A DNA stretch of 64,000 nucleotides from Nereocystis luetkeana (GCA_031213475.1 JARUPZ010000017.1:9561587-9625586), one strand, 5' to 3'. Positions 52,349 through 62,684 are shown, counted from the first letter of the stretch. The notes: a model not told the origin generated them from the sequence alone. Numbers and translations are program-made.

Positions 52349-53074
52349 TTACACCTCCGAGCCGAACCGTTTGAGGCATGCCCACATGACATGGATTCGT
52401 CGATCGATTTCTGGCTAGAGGTTAGCGTTTTCGTGGATGATGCCGCCTACAGCAGGTGTAAGAACTGAGCCGTCTGTCTATACCTCTGGCCTGATGCTTC
52501 GATGACGACCGGTGGGGGGAGGGTTGCTTGGTCTGGAGTTCGTAGAAGCAACGTCTCCGTGTTATTTTATGATACCGTGAGGCCTGCTGCTCTGAAGGCA
52601 GTCACGGTGACTGTAATCATTTTTAGCGAGTCAGCCGACTTCGAGACGATTCCTACGTCGTCGGTGTACATCATGGCCCGTACAGCCCTGCGTACGCATG
52701 CCAACCCAACGGCTCCTGCTCCTCTGTTTCGACTATTCTAGCATCATTGAGTTGAACCAAATCCCTTGCGATAGCTTCGTCTTTGCTGAAGCGTACCAGT
52801 ACGAACGACTGGTAACGCAGCAGCGAAGAACCTTAAATAGCAACGGCAGTAGCGCGCAGCCTTGCTGCAGCCCCTGCGAGACATCAACCCGTTCCGAGTC
52901 CTTGTCGTTATCCGTATACGCACGCAAGCCCGCTTGCCTTCGTGGAAATTGCGAAAAAATACGACTTGCCAGCATCTTGGTTAGTACGCCAGAGCGTGTG
53001 TGAGTACCTCCCACGGCAGCTCTCGGTCGACAGAGGCGTGCCCTTTTTGCACATCGATGAAGCACACGTACAGG

Positions 53075-53093
53075 GGGGGGGGGGGGGGGGGTT
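53075..53093. repeat. Poly-G/C expansion inside RT coding sequence
   Basis: About 18 C (sense strand) between GACAAAGGAAC and TGTACGTGTGCTTCATCG, where copy 1 has only a CCCC. This is an in-place homopolymer expansion. Confidence 0.8.
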
Positions 53094-53239
53094 CCTTTGT
53101 CGCCCGAGCTCTTGCAACCGGCGCACGACGAGCAGCACATCGGTCGTCGATCGTGCGGGACGGAACTCGCACTGTTCCTCCGGGAGTAATCCCTCGGTCC
53201 CCACTCGCAGTAGTTGCCACCATAAGTTGGGACTGAGAA

Positions 53240-53575
53240 GATTTATTTGTGTTCTTCACATTGAACCGTTCTTTTCTACCCGTCGACATCCAGCACAACC
53301 AGTGTCCGTTCCGATTCTTCGATCCTACAGCAGCAGTATTACGGGGGACTATAGTTAACAGGACCTATGGTACACATAAAAACCTAAATGTTTCACCATT
53401 TTTACTAACAATATTTGGTCCTGTTAACTATGGCCCCCCGTAACAGTACAGATATACGAGCTCTGTTGTCACGAATTCACGACACGGAGATACCACATTG
53501 TTGATAATAAGCAGTAAAAAGGAGAGTCAACCATGCAATGCCATGCCCATCGCACTAGATACGACAGGCACGACA
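53240..53575 (-). mobile_element. LINE-A 3' end, interrupted by MITE-A
   Basis: Minus-orientation terminus starting GTGTTCTTCACATTGAACCG, then CATCCAGCACAACCAGTGTC, the MITE-A, and after it CTCTGTTGTCACGAATTCAC up to the CATGCAATGCCATG block. Its tail abuts the 5' border of LINE-A copy 3. Confidence 0.75.
53337..53445. mobile_element. MITE-A copy inside a LINE-A fragment
   Basis: TATTACGGGGGACTATAG to TATGGCCCCCCGTAACA. Confidence 0.88.
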
Positions 53576-53887
53576 GCCCCATGACGGGGTGGGACGTATT
53601 TATTTGCTCATACAGACCCCGCACACGCACAGCATGCCGTTATTATAATCCATTGCTAGACGGTATCCTGTAGTGATAAGAAGTAGATCGTGATCTGTCA
53701 GAGGCGAGGGAATATTATGGTAAGTTTTTTTCTGACGCCTTCTACGATATATAGAGGAACTACAGCAGTACGTAGCACGTTTCCGATCAAATATTTTCCT
53801 GGATGACGGGGCTCCCTTGACCTCGTCGGAATGCCAATCTCGTTTCGAAAAATGACGATTTTGTTTACTCGGGCCATTTTTTTTTTT

Positions 53888-54224
53888 TTGTTTTTTTCCA
53901 TCCCATTCATTATCTTCGCACATCTTCTTCTCTCTCTCCTTCCAACTCGTAACTCAGATCCGGGGTCACATAGCAGGCTCTTCTCCCCCCTTCCCGCTAC
54001 GGTACGTGCCTTCATTTTTATCGCGAGAATATTTCAGCATTTTCTTCCCTCGTCGACTCGCATCGAATTGTGCCTACCCACGCTCCAAGGCGCTCTCAAC
54101 AATTGAATCCTTTTTTATTTTTATTTTTGCAAATAAAGTCAAAGTCCGACCCTCCTAGGGCTCGAACCCAGGACTCAAACAAGTAGATTCGAGGTTAACC
54201 ACTTGCACCACCGGGGCGACCGGC
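53888..54224 (-). mobile_element. SINE-1, full length
   Basis: Complete minus-strand copy; the head has small changes (CTAGGGCTCGAACCC, CACTTGCACCACC). Confidence 0.88.
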
Positions 54225-54715
54225 TCCATGGGACTATTCATCGGGATGCAATTTGATTCTTGCTGAAGTCAGTTTTCGGGTGAGGTATGGACCTCCTTAA
54301 GTGAGGAGCCTCAGAAATGGTAGGGTGAACCTAAACTGTCGAAGAACGCCTCTTCTATTCTGGATATTTGATCGATTTTTTTTTTCCCGGTAGCTCAGTT
54401 CCTAGGAGGTAGATCTCTCGCGCTAGAACATCGAGGCTTAAGTTAGGTGCTGGGAAGGCTGACTCCGGTAAGCGTACTGCTGTACCAGATCACGAGCCGG
54501 TACTGGAGCTTAGACAACATCCCCAATCGAACTCTATAACCGAAAGCCGCCATTTTTACGTTTTTTAGATGCCTCCCAAGAAAGGGGGCGCCGGCCTAAG
54601 TGCAGGACGACCCTGGAAAAACGCCTCTGCAGGGCGCTCCCACTGTGCTGGTTCTACGTACAATAACTTCGTTTGCTTTTTGCTTTGTCGCCGTTTGGTT
54701 GAAACCCTCGATCTT
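54225..54715. other. tRNA-like A box; otherwise no gene recognised
   Basis: CCCGGTAGCTCAGTTCCTAG at about 54388 resembles a tRNA 5' part with an A box, but no good B box or closing acceptor stem follows. Confidence 0.3.
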
Positions 54716-54724
54716 GGTGGATCA

Positions 54725-55010
54725 GGCCCGGGTAGGTAGGTGCGTGGGTGGGTAGATAGGTGTGGCCGGGCCGCTGAGAGGGTGAAAGGATGGGTGGGTG
54801 GGTCGGTGGGTAGGTGCGTGGGTCGGTGAGTAGGTGCGTGGGTCGGTGGGTAGGTCGGTGGGTGGGCCGGTGGGAGGGTGGGTCGGTGAGTAGGTGGGTG
54901 GGTAGGTCGGGGGGTAGGTGGGCGGGTCGGCGAGTAGGTGGGGGGGTGCCTGGGTAGATGGGTGCGTGGATAGGTGGGCTGTTTGCAGGGTGGGTGGGGG
55001 ACCCGTTGGG
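54725..55010 (+). repeat. GGTGGGTCGGTGAGTA-type minisatellite
   Basis: Tandem variants of GTAGGTGGGTGGGTCGGTG with a roughly 12-20 bp hierarchy. Minus-strand translation gives Thr/His/Pro repeats; this is a property of the minisatellite. Confidence 0.85.
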
Positions 55011-57440
55011 TGGGTGAAAGGGTGCCTGCCGGGTGCTCGTTGGATTTCTGCAGGGACGTGCGGCGCAGCGAGCGTGTGGTTGTGTGGGCGAAAAGGCTGC
55101 GGCATCTGCAGGGTGTTGCCCCCGCTCTGCCGTCACTGTAGGTCAGCCACTGCTTCCTTTACTGCTCTTACTTCCGGCTTCTCTGCGTTTTGGCAAGGCG
55201 CAAAAAACGAGTTTAACGAGGCAGATTGAATCAGGAACAACAGCAGCAGTACAGCGGAAAAGTACCATATCCCTACTATTAGTAGGTGTCACCCTAAGAT
55301 CTCTGAAACTTGAAACATGTTCTTGTCCCGTCTCAAGCCCCCAATTCAGACGCTCAGGACCTACCTGGTACGCATTATCACTGTTTTCAGGGTTCTTTAC
55401 GGTTCGGCATCGTCACTGGTAATAATGCGCAAACTCCCTTGCAATTGACGTCAATACAGCAATTGAAGTGACAATAACATTATTAGTAGTAACAGCGGCA
55501 GCGGGAGGCGGCATTCTTAGCTCTTGATCGAGCCTCGCAGGTGTGCGCAACGGCCAGCTATCATACCTTTCATCAATGTCGCACACAAAATTCATAATCG
55601 TCATTATCAGTCAATTAATCAGTACACAAACTCAAGAAGAAACCGTGCAAAAAAAACGACACCCATATCATACCAACTCTCCCCCCCATAATAAAAAGTC
55701 ACACATTGTACAATTTCACGTCGATATCTGCATCCAACCGAATAGCAAAACACGCACGCAAGAGGCTGCTAGCTTCGACAAAAAACAAACACGTACCAGG
55801 TACTGTATACTATGCAGTATCGCCGTCCCGTCCCCGCTATACCGCATCATATATTTCAAGAGCGTAGACCAACCGAACAGTCCGACAAATGACGAAGAGT
55901 GCATCAGATATCGATTATTACCTCGGTCGGTGCTTGATCTAACAAGTCGGCTCTTCTTAAAAAAACAAAACATGCGCCCCATCACAAGCCGTTACAGCTT
56001 CACGAACGCGCTGCAGGCTAACGCTCAGTAAAACCGCTGCCGCATTTAGGAGTCCCAATTTTTTCCAAATGGTTGCGGAAACGGCGAGAGCTTGAAACGT
56101 CGACACTTGGCTGGACCATCTTAGACAAAGCAAGTATTACAAACATACCAGGTAGGTGTAGCAAGTAGCAAATGACAGGCTCACGGTTCTACATAACCCT
56201 ATATTGAACGTATCTGAGTACCCAAAATATCATTACCCTGGCAGGGAGAACCATGGTATTGCTTGCGCCGTCCATCGCGTCATCACCTCCACTGATCGAG
56301 GGGGGGGGGGGGAGGTCACATTCCCCCCCCCGCCAAAACATCCCGCACCGGTCAACCAAAATAGCCTGACACGTCCCATTCAAAAGGCACTTACTTGACA
56401 GCTGGGGGAAACGAAACTACTGCAGTTACACTATAATAGCCCGCCTCCCGCGACAAAATGCCGAGATTCTCATCACCGACTCGGCACAACTATAAACGCC
56501 GCCCCATCACTGACCACCGACTCGGAATGGATGAAAAGAACCGAACACAGCCCCCTCACAATCATTGGATATATTCGAAACGGCACAAGTTAGACCGCTG
56601 CATCATTACCGACTCGATATATATATAGGCAAAACGGCACAAACGCACAAATCAAGTCGCCGACCAACTACCGAAGTCGATATAGCCCAGATGACACAAA
56701 ATCAGACCGCCTCTCCCTCATTAGCCCGGCGCGGAGGGATACGACCCCCGTTCCCCCCTCCGGCTCGCCTTTTTAATTCGGACGCCAAATTACCGACGGA
56801 AAACACCCACGCAATCCCGCCGCACTTCCTTGTGTACTGCAGTAGTTAGCGCACACCAACTGTCCGGTCAGGCGAAACAAAATCAACAAAAGAAAAGGAA
56901 ACGAAAGCAACCCCGCGTCCGGCGCGCGCGAGGTTTTTACCCACCGTTACCCACCGGACCTTTACTAACCTACCCAACCGAGCCCTCTCCCTCTCCCGAC
57001 CGCACACCCCACTGCCCCTCCCTCACTAGCAAACACGGCAGAAAGATATTTCGTGGGGGAGTTAAGACCTCTTTAACCTTATCATACTGTTTTTAGTATG
57101 GGGGTCAGTCAAGGAAGGGGTGAAAACGGGATCATCCTCAACAGTTGTTCACAACCAAACCTCCTGTACGAATCGACTATTTTTCTGCAGCAGAAAACAA
57201 ACAAAAAAAAAGTCGGAATCAGAGTCCGACACTTTTTTGCTAGAATCACATTGAGGGAAGGGGAGCGAAGAGAAAAGCGAGGCCAGGCGGGGAGGGGCAA
57301 ATAAAGCAACGTAAGAAAGCGAGCGAGCAAAAAAAGCGGAACCCAAAAACGAAATAAAGGGCTGCCCGATAAGAGCGCAAGAGAAGTAAAACAGTGGCGG
57401 ACGCGAAAAAAACAAACACTAGAAAAATCTCCGTAAAACT
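55011..57440. other. No gene recognised
   Basis: Footprint motifs at about 55364, 55797 and 56149; poly-G and poly-C runs at about 56300-56331. Frames are Lys- or Pro-rich and unsupported. Confidence 0.3.
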
Positions 57441-58270
57441 CTCTCTTACATTCTAGCAGCAGCAGCAGCAGTAGTATGAAGTCCCTGTCCCGCCGCCCCG
57501 CGTGGTGGAATGCACCATGCGCATTACGTACTATATAGCGCAAACAAAAAAAAAAGAGACAATAAGCACAAAAAATCAAAAACAAAAACTTAAAACGAAG
57601 CTAAAACAAGAAACAGCGAGAAAAAAGAAAAAAAAAAAGAAGAAAAAAAGAAAAGGGAGAGCGAGTGAGATGGAGAAAGCATCGCAGCCGGCTATTTCAC
57701 AGCGCCAAACATCCCCTACAGACCAAAAAACGCCACCATCTCCCCACCCTTTGTTCGGGGTGAGCATAAACGCCTCCCCGACAATGGAGACAGACCCAGA
57801 AGCCGCACCAAAGCAGAAATGTGAAATAAAAAACCAACACAGGACAGGCACCCCCAACCCCCCCCCTCGCCTCGTCCCGAAAGCGAGCACCTAATTTCAC
57901 CAGCACTACCTCGATGCCCCCCCCCCCCCCCCCCCCAGGCCCAACCACTCGCCTCTAGCAAGCACTCAATTACATCGACGCTCAGACTAGAAGCCCCGGC
58001 CCACCCCCCTCTTCCCCTAGCCTCAAGCGACCATTCGTTTTCCCCGATGGTCTTCTATGCCACCCCGCCTCTCATGGGACTAATTAATTCTACCAGACGA
58101 TGCTCCCTGACCGGGACAATGCGTCCCACCAAACATTAACCGAAATACCCAATGCGTAGCCGCAATAGTATCAGCGTTCTTAGCCGAGTTTCTGTAGCGG
58201 CACAGTACCCGCATCGTTAAACTTGCCCACAGGCGCGGGCTGAAGGTCTCGGTATAATATACCCCTCCCC
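57441..58270. other. Simple-sequence-rich DNA, no gene recognised
   Basis: A short CAG run (57457), A-rich tracts (57540-57660) and a run of about 19 C at 57918. Confidence 0.35.
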
Positions 58271-58271
58271 C

Positions 58272-58400
58272 TCCGTCTAGAAAGGGATGCGTGGTCAATG
58301 GCCAAATGACTAAGGCAAGCAACGAGTGAGCCCCCCCCCCCCCAAATGTAAGGCAAGCAACAAATGAGCCCCCCCCCCCCCCCCCCCCCCCAACCTCCCC
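58272..58400 (+). mobile_element. LINE-B 3' end with duplicated terminus and poly-C tails
   Basis: CCGTCTAGAAAGGGATGC, GGTCAATGGCCAAATGAC, TAAGGCAAGCAACGAGTGAG then 14 C; the last block (AAGGCAAGCAACAAATGAG) is repeated and followed by about 21 C. Confidence 0.65.
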
Positions 58401-58704
58401 GCCCACTCCCATTGGGACGCGACATTTTTCGACACCCCTACCCCCACATCCCGCATGGCGCTACGTAGAGGCAGGATCGACACCACTAGAACCAACCCAC
58501 CACGAAATTGCCGGGCATCGCACGGCACGAGACGCATGAACTGGGTAACGTTCAACCCAACAAGCCCGCCGAAAAGACATCCCCTCTATCTCGTTGCGGT
58601 ATAAGAGGTATGATAGTGCCGAATCAGCATACCACCATGCCCCTCTCGGTCTGTCTCGTCGTACACACCCAACGTGCTCGTCGGGCATCCTCCCCCTCCC
58701 CCCC

Positions 58705-58775
58705 CACTGTAAGGATGCGAGGGTCTATGGTCATATGACTACGGGCATGCGAGATAATGAGTACACCCCCCGCCC
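58705..58775 (+). mobile_element. LINE-B-type 3' end, variant
   Basis: CACTGTAAGGATGCGAGGG, TCTATGGTCATATGACTACG, GAGATAATGAGTACACCCCC; same layout and C tail. Confidence 0.55.
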
Positions 58776-58814
58776 AACTGCTGGAGGTGTCTCTACTACG
58801 AGTAGGAACGGAGC

Positions 58815-58900
58815 TCCGTCTCGGAGGGGATGCGTGGTCAGTGGTCAAATGGCTAAGGCGAGAAACAAATGAGTACCCCCCTTCCCCCCCCTCCCCATCC
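58815..58900 (+). mobile_element. LINE-B 3' end
   Basis: CGTCTCGGAGGGGATGCG, GGTCAGTGGTCAAATGGC, GAAACAAATGAGTACCCCCC and a C-rich tail. Confidence 0.6.
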
Positions 58901-59091
58901 CTTCCTTACCCCCCACAGCCCCCCTCTACACGAAGCAGCATCAGCAATAGTAGCCGTAGCACCCCGTTATCTCGAATGGTTGGCTTCTTGCACCACCCAC
59001 AAAACACACTGAGAACCCCCCCCCCTCCGTTCCCTTGTCATCCCGAAATATTCCTAAAACAGAGGGCTCTTCTAGAGCCGGGTTAAACCTC

Positions 59092-59235
59092 GCAGGTCAG
59101 GTCAGGTCAGGTCGGGTCGCGTGGGAACGGGTGAGGGCGACCCGACCCGTGAGAGTTTTGAAGACATCCTGACCCGACCCGACCCAACCCGTGCGATTGG
59201 AAAAAATCGTTCCTGACCCGACCCGTGAAGAGCCC
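59092..59235. repeat. GGTCAGGTC / GACCCGACCC hairpin-like repeat
   Basis: AGGTCAGGTCAGGTCAGGTC on the left and CCTGACCCGACCCGACCC on the right form an imperfect inverted repeat with short tandem units, continuing to CCTGACCCGACCCG near 59215. Confidence 0.5.
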
Positions 59236-59345
59236 TGGAAAAAACAAGCCCGACATCATCATCTGTCATCACCGCCATCCTCCTCGTCGCGACCATAACC
59301 TTCCCCGTCACCCCCCACCCCCTTCCACCCCCTCACCACCCCCAC

Positions 59346-59830
59346 CTACTCGTGCGAGGTGTAACCATTGCGTCTCGTCGGGCGCAATATCGGAGAAGGA
59401 GAACAGGGAGGCGCGGTCCCCCCCCCCGCCCCACCCCTATCCGTGCCCGCACTCCGCAGCGTCCCCCCCGTCGCCGCCGATCTCGACCCCCGCACCTTCG
59501 AGGATGGCCCCTCATCACTGGGGGGGGGAGGGGCTTTCTTCCCACTCCGCCCCGCCTTCTCTTCCGCCGCACGCCTCCGCCTCTCCTGCAACGCCGCGGA
59601 CCCGGCTCCACTCGAGTACCCCCGCCCTCCTTTCACCACCGCCACCGACCCCTCCCCCCCCCCTACCGCCTCCCCGTCTCCCACCGCTCCCCGCACAGAT
59701 GCTGACACGGAGATAGCCTCGCTAAGCAACAACAACAGGCGACTGAACCGGAGCAGCTCGGCCGTACCAGCAAGCATGGTTATCGTCCTGTTGGCCTCCT
59801 CCTCCTGAACCCCCCTGGAGGGGTCCCCCG
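59346..59830 (-). CDS. Possible low-complexity exon of a host gene
   Basis: A long minus-strand frame, rich in Ala, Gly, Ser and Arg, with SSKVRGSRSAATGGT and EEEANRTITMLAGTAELL. No domain is recognised. GC-rich DNA also opens frames on the other strand, so coding is uncertain. It lies on the same strand as the host gene fragment further right. Confidence 0.2.
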
Positions 59831-59935
59831 CTCCCCCACCCCCTCCACCCCTTTCCCTAAACGGGGACGGCCTCCTTTCGGAAGAAGGTGTGCCCAAAGC
59901 GCTCCTGCTCCTGATGCTGCTGCTGCTGCTGGTAC

Positions 59936-59972
59936 CGTGACCACCACCACCACCACCACCACCACCACCACC
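59936..59972 (+). repeat. (CAC)n microsatellite
   Basis: ACCACCACC run of about ten units. Confidence 0.9.
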
Positions 59973-60164
59973 TCCACCGGCGTCCGAGCTTCTGCCTGCC
60001 CCTTGCGGGCTGCTCTTCGCTCGGAGTGCTGCCGTCGACCTGTGTATGTATGCCCACCATGCAGCCCAGTATTGAATAGGGCGGAGGAGGGTGGGGGGGG
60101 GGGGGGGGGGGAAGGAAGGCGACGTCAGGGGGTGAAGGTGACGGAAGAGGGGTGAGGGGGCCGT

Positions 60165-60420
60165 CGTAATATCATGCATGGCGCCATCAATAGTCGTATG
60201 ACCATACACCCTCGCATCCCTACAATGCCGGGCCGGACGGAGCACGTCGGGTTTTCACCGAGCAGGCAGATTTGCATGCACCATGCGCGAAGCGCCGTGA
60301 GGTGTCGGGCGAGTCGTATGCAGGGTGAGCTGCATCTTATCAAGAACCGCTTCTGGGGCGGACTTGCAGGGGATGGCAGCTTCAAACTGTACCGCTTTGT
60401 TGTTTGCCTTACTTACGGGA
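60165..60420 (-). mobile_element. LINE-B associated unit, partial
   Basis: CATCCCTACAATGCCGGGCC, GGGTTTTCACCGAGCAGGC, GCGCGAAGCGCCGTGAGGTG and GTGAGCTGCATCTTATCAAG match the units at 36-37 and 42.6 kb. Confidence 0.65.
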
Positions 60421-60429
60421 GGGGGGGGG

Positions 60430-60536
60430 GGGGGGGGCGGCATAGTAAACAGTACCAAATATGGTTGGTAAAAATAGAAAAATGTATAGGTTTTTGTGTT
60501 TACTGCAGGTTCTATTTACTATGGTCCTCCGTCATG
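60430..60536. mobile_element. MITE-A, decayed
   Basis: CATAGTAAACAGTACCAAAT, ATGTATAGGTTTTTGTG and ATTTACTATGGTCCTCCG; the left end runs into a poly-G tract. Confidence 0.6.
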
Positions 60537-60880
60537 ATCATTTGATCAATGACCGCGCATCCTTCTCGAGACGGAACATCGCCCCTGCTCCCAATAGAGC
60601 ACCTCCCACAGTAGGGCGCTCATTACGTATCTTCCACATCTTACAAATAAATGCCTTGCTCATATCATCCCCTTCCCGTGTCGCCGCCCGTGGCCACCAT
60701 CCATCTCCTAGGAAAGCGATCGCTTGCTCGCTAGCTACTACCCGGTGCACCAAAACTTTCTGCACGTCACATTCGTCCATTTCCCTCATCTCTCCACACA
60801 TCCAGTTCCTCGTTGTACAACTCACCTTCTCCGGGGTGTACGCATTAACAGCCAGAATGGACGTCTTCGGCGGCAATCAG
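60537..60880 (-). pseudogene. LINE-B ORF C-terminal remnant
   Basis: Minus frame CGEMREMDECDVQKVLVH, AIAFLGDGWWPRAATREG, FICKMWKIRNERPTVGG corresponds residue by residue to the 36.7-37.1 kb remnant. The Cys/His part is missing and no stop interrupts this stretch. Confidence 0.6.
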
Positions 60881-60945
60881 GGTGGGCGGCTTAGACCGAT
60901 AAAGAAGAAAGCGCCACATGAAAAAGCAGACCACACTTTTTTTTA

Positions 60946-61030
60946 AGGAAGTAACCCTTCAAAAACAGCAGTCCCCGTGTTAGGGGACAGACCACTTGGA
61001 ATTTGAATGGTTTGTTCCCAAAAAGCACCA
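60946..61030. mobile_element. MITE-B, decayed
   Basis: TAACCCTTCAAAAACAGCAG and ACTTGGAATTTGAATGGTTT; right arm lost. Confidence 0.55.
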
Positions 61031-61269
61031 CCGATTACTACGATCCTTGGTGGTAGCCGGGGTGAACGTCTTATATAGCCCCGGTAAAAGCAGGGACGCA
61101 AAGAAAATAATACAAACGCGAGGAAAGGCTCAACGGCTGATGTCATAAAAAAAATCTGAACCGTTCAACACCAGTGCCTCTCATACCTTTTTGGAAGAGG
61201 CGCTACTCGAACCCTTCACCGCACAAGAAAATAACATTCACACCATTGCGGGCGACCACAGTAAAAAGG

Positions 61270-61350
61270 GCAAAATCTTGTTGGTAAAAATACCGAAATA
61301 TATTACCGTAGGTTTTTCTGTGTACCATAGGTCCCCTATTTAACATCGTC
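61270..61350. mobile_element. MITE-A internal fragment
   Basis: AAATCTTGTTGGTAAAAATA, CGTAGGTTTTTCTGTGTACC and ATAGGTCCCCTATT; both ends lost. Confidence 0.5.
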
Positions 61351-61448
61351 AAGTGGGTGCGCTTCGTGAGGGGTTGATTAGGTTTCCAAAAAAAAGGAAA
61401 AAACCCAACCCCATCCGCGACAACAGACAAATCAAAAAGAAGCCCCAC

Positions 61449-61595
61449 CTCTCGGCCCTGAGCACGGCGGCAGCATCTCGGTGCAACTCGCTCCGCTTCC
61501 TCTGAATAGCCTCGAACACCTGAGCGCGAATCATCCTCAGCTCCTCATCGTGAACCATGTCCGTTTTTAACCAGTGCTGGGTCGCGGCCATATAC
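61449..61595 (-). CDS. Host gene, exon 3 (symmetric, 147 bp), unidentified protein
   Basis: Minus-strand exon with acceptor ...TTTCATCCCAG before and donor GAGAG|GTGGGG after. Peptide: YMAATQHWLKTDMVHDEELR then MIRAQVFEAIQRKRSELHRD and AAAVLRAE, a charged, helix-prone stretch without a family I recognise. The entering phase is 2 and the leaving phase is 2; joining to exon 2 gives ACG AG|G TAT ATG without a stop. Length divisible by three and equal phases make it duplicable without frameshift, and degenerate copies indeed lie in the preceding intron. Confidence 0.6.
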
Positions 61596-61650
61596 CTGGG
61601 ATGAAACAAAAAAAACAAAACAAAAAATAACCTGAAAACGACTCATATGA

Positions 61651-61685
61651 AACTAGGTGACCATTGAGTGACTGACCCCTGATCG
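61651..61685 (-). pseudogene. Exon-3-like relic (weakest)
   Basis: Minus: AGGGGTCAGTCACTCAATGG resembles the GCGACCCAGCACTGG start of exon 3 only loosely. Confidence 0.2.
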
Positions 61686-61889
61686 GATAGACAGACAGAC
61701 GCAGGCAAGTTTTCTGCAGACAGACAAGACACGTTTTCCGAATCCGTTGGAGAGACCACGAGTGTACCACTTGTGGAATAAAACCAAACTCCATGAAAAA
61801 GAAACGAACACAAATCGAAATAAAACAAACTCACAGCTGACATATCATACTAATACACACTGTTAAACACAAAAAGATGCACATAAGGT

Positions 61890-61926
61890 GCCACGGCCAA
61901 TCAGTCACAGTCGACCAGTATCCCAG
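61890..61926 (-). pseudogene. Exon-3-like relic
   Basis: Minus: CCTGGGATACTGGTCGACTG, TGACTGATTGGCCGTGGCAC. It matches the exon 3 start loosely and the following CCGTGGCA..CTTA matches the relic at 62.8 kb. Confidence 0.35.
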
Positions 61927-62258
61927 GGAAAACATTTATTCGCGCATACGTACAGTATGTAACATCCAGGAATTATGGTGCCAGATCTGATGTGTATCTG
62001 GCGCGTTCATAGCGGAGACGAGGCCAAGTACATAAACGTGTTTTGTGACGTCTTGCGCGTCGAAAAGCTTCGCTTGAAGATGTGAGCGTTTTAACGGTTG
62101 TTCCAATCTTTTCTCTCAAGTAAAGGGCAGTACGGGGCCGCCAATAAGGCGGTGGTGCGGTGGTGTGCCGGGGCAATGTGACCCCGCTATAGGGAGAAGC
62201 TGCCTTATTCATTCCAGGTTGTGAGTGCAACTTTCCTGTCGCGTCAATCGATCTCGAC

Positions 62259-62560
62259 CGCCTTATATCGGGATACCGCCTTGCTCAGACCGCCTTATAT
62301 CGGGATACTGCCTTGCTCAGACTGCCTTCTATCGGGATACCGCCTTACTCAGACCGCCTCATATCGGGATACTGCCTTACTCGGACCGCCTTCTATCGGG
62401 ATACCGCCTTACCCAGACCGCCTTATATCGGGAAACCACCTTACTCATACAGCCTTATATCGGGAAACCGCCTTACTCAGACCGCCTTATATTTAAGAAA
62501 CCGCCTTACTCAGACCGCCTTATATCGGGGCACCGCCTTACTCAGATATCGGAATATCGC
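62259..62560 (+). repeat. 32-bp minisatellite (CGCCTTATATCGGGATAC units)
   Basis: Exact 32-bp spacing of the first five units (starts at 62259, 62291, 62323, 62355 and 62387). Each unit consists of CGCCTTATATCGGGATAC plus CGCCTTACTCAGAC. About nine units, with later units slightly diverged. It produces repetitive frames on the plus strand that are not treated as genes. Confidence 0.9.
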
Positions 62561-62631
62561 TTTTACTCATACACCGCCATATGGGGGGGGGGACCCCAAC
62601 TGTAGGCGCTCACCAAAAATGAGGGTGCACT

Positions 62632-62684
62632 TCAGCTAAGCCAGTGTTCGGCCGCGGTCACAATCAAGAGCATGACATATACCT
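62632..62684 (-). pseudogene. Exon-3-like relic
   Basis: Minus: GAGGTATATGTCATGC, then TGACCGCGGCCGAACACTGG and CTTAGCTGA. It keeps the AG|GTATATG start and the (A)EHWL codons but has a stop soon after. Confidence 0.4.

Larger units (their letters stand above)
51785..53232 (-). mobile_element. LINE-A copy 3, truncated, carrying a MITE-C
   Basis: Minus-strand remnant starting in the RT (LLPEEQCEFRPARSTTDVL) and running to the VARQSKERLPSRVM region; the 3' part is missing. It includes SQGLQQGCALLPLLF and the YADD region altered to MYTDDVGIVSKS. It reads GQRYRQTAQF where copies 1 and 2 have the TAA-TAG pair, so it lacks that lesion. A poly-C expansion and a MITE-C interrupt it. Confidence 0.8.

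Noticed and set aside
54654-55136. Minus-strand frame with long Thr/His/Pro repeats
   Set aside because: It translates the GGTGGGTCGG-type minisatellite; other frames are equally repetitive and there is no flanking gene structure.
57502-57894. Lys-rich protein frame
   Set aside because: It stems from A-rich simple sequence; no domain and no splice context.
62221-62639. Plus-strand repetitive frames (RPPYIGI-type repeats)
   Set aside because: They follow the 32-bp minisatellite, stay open in more than one frame because of the repeat, and run antisense to the host gene.
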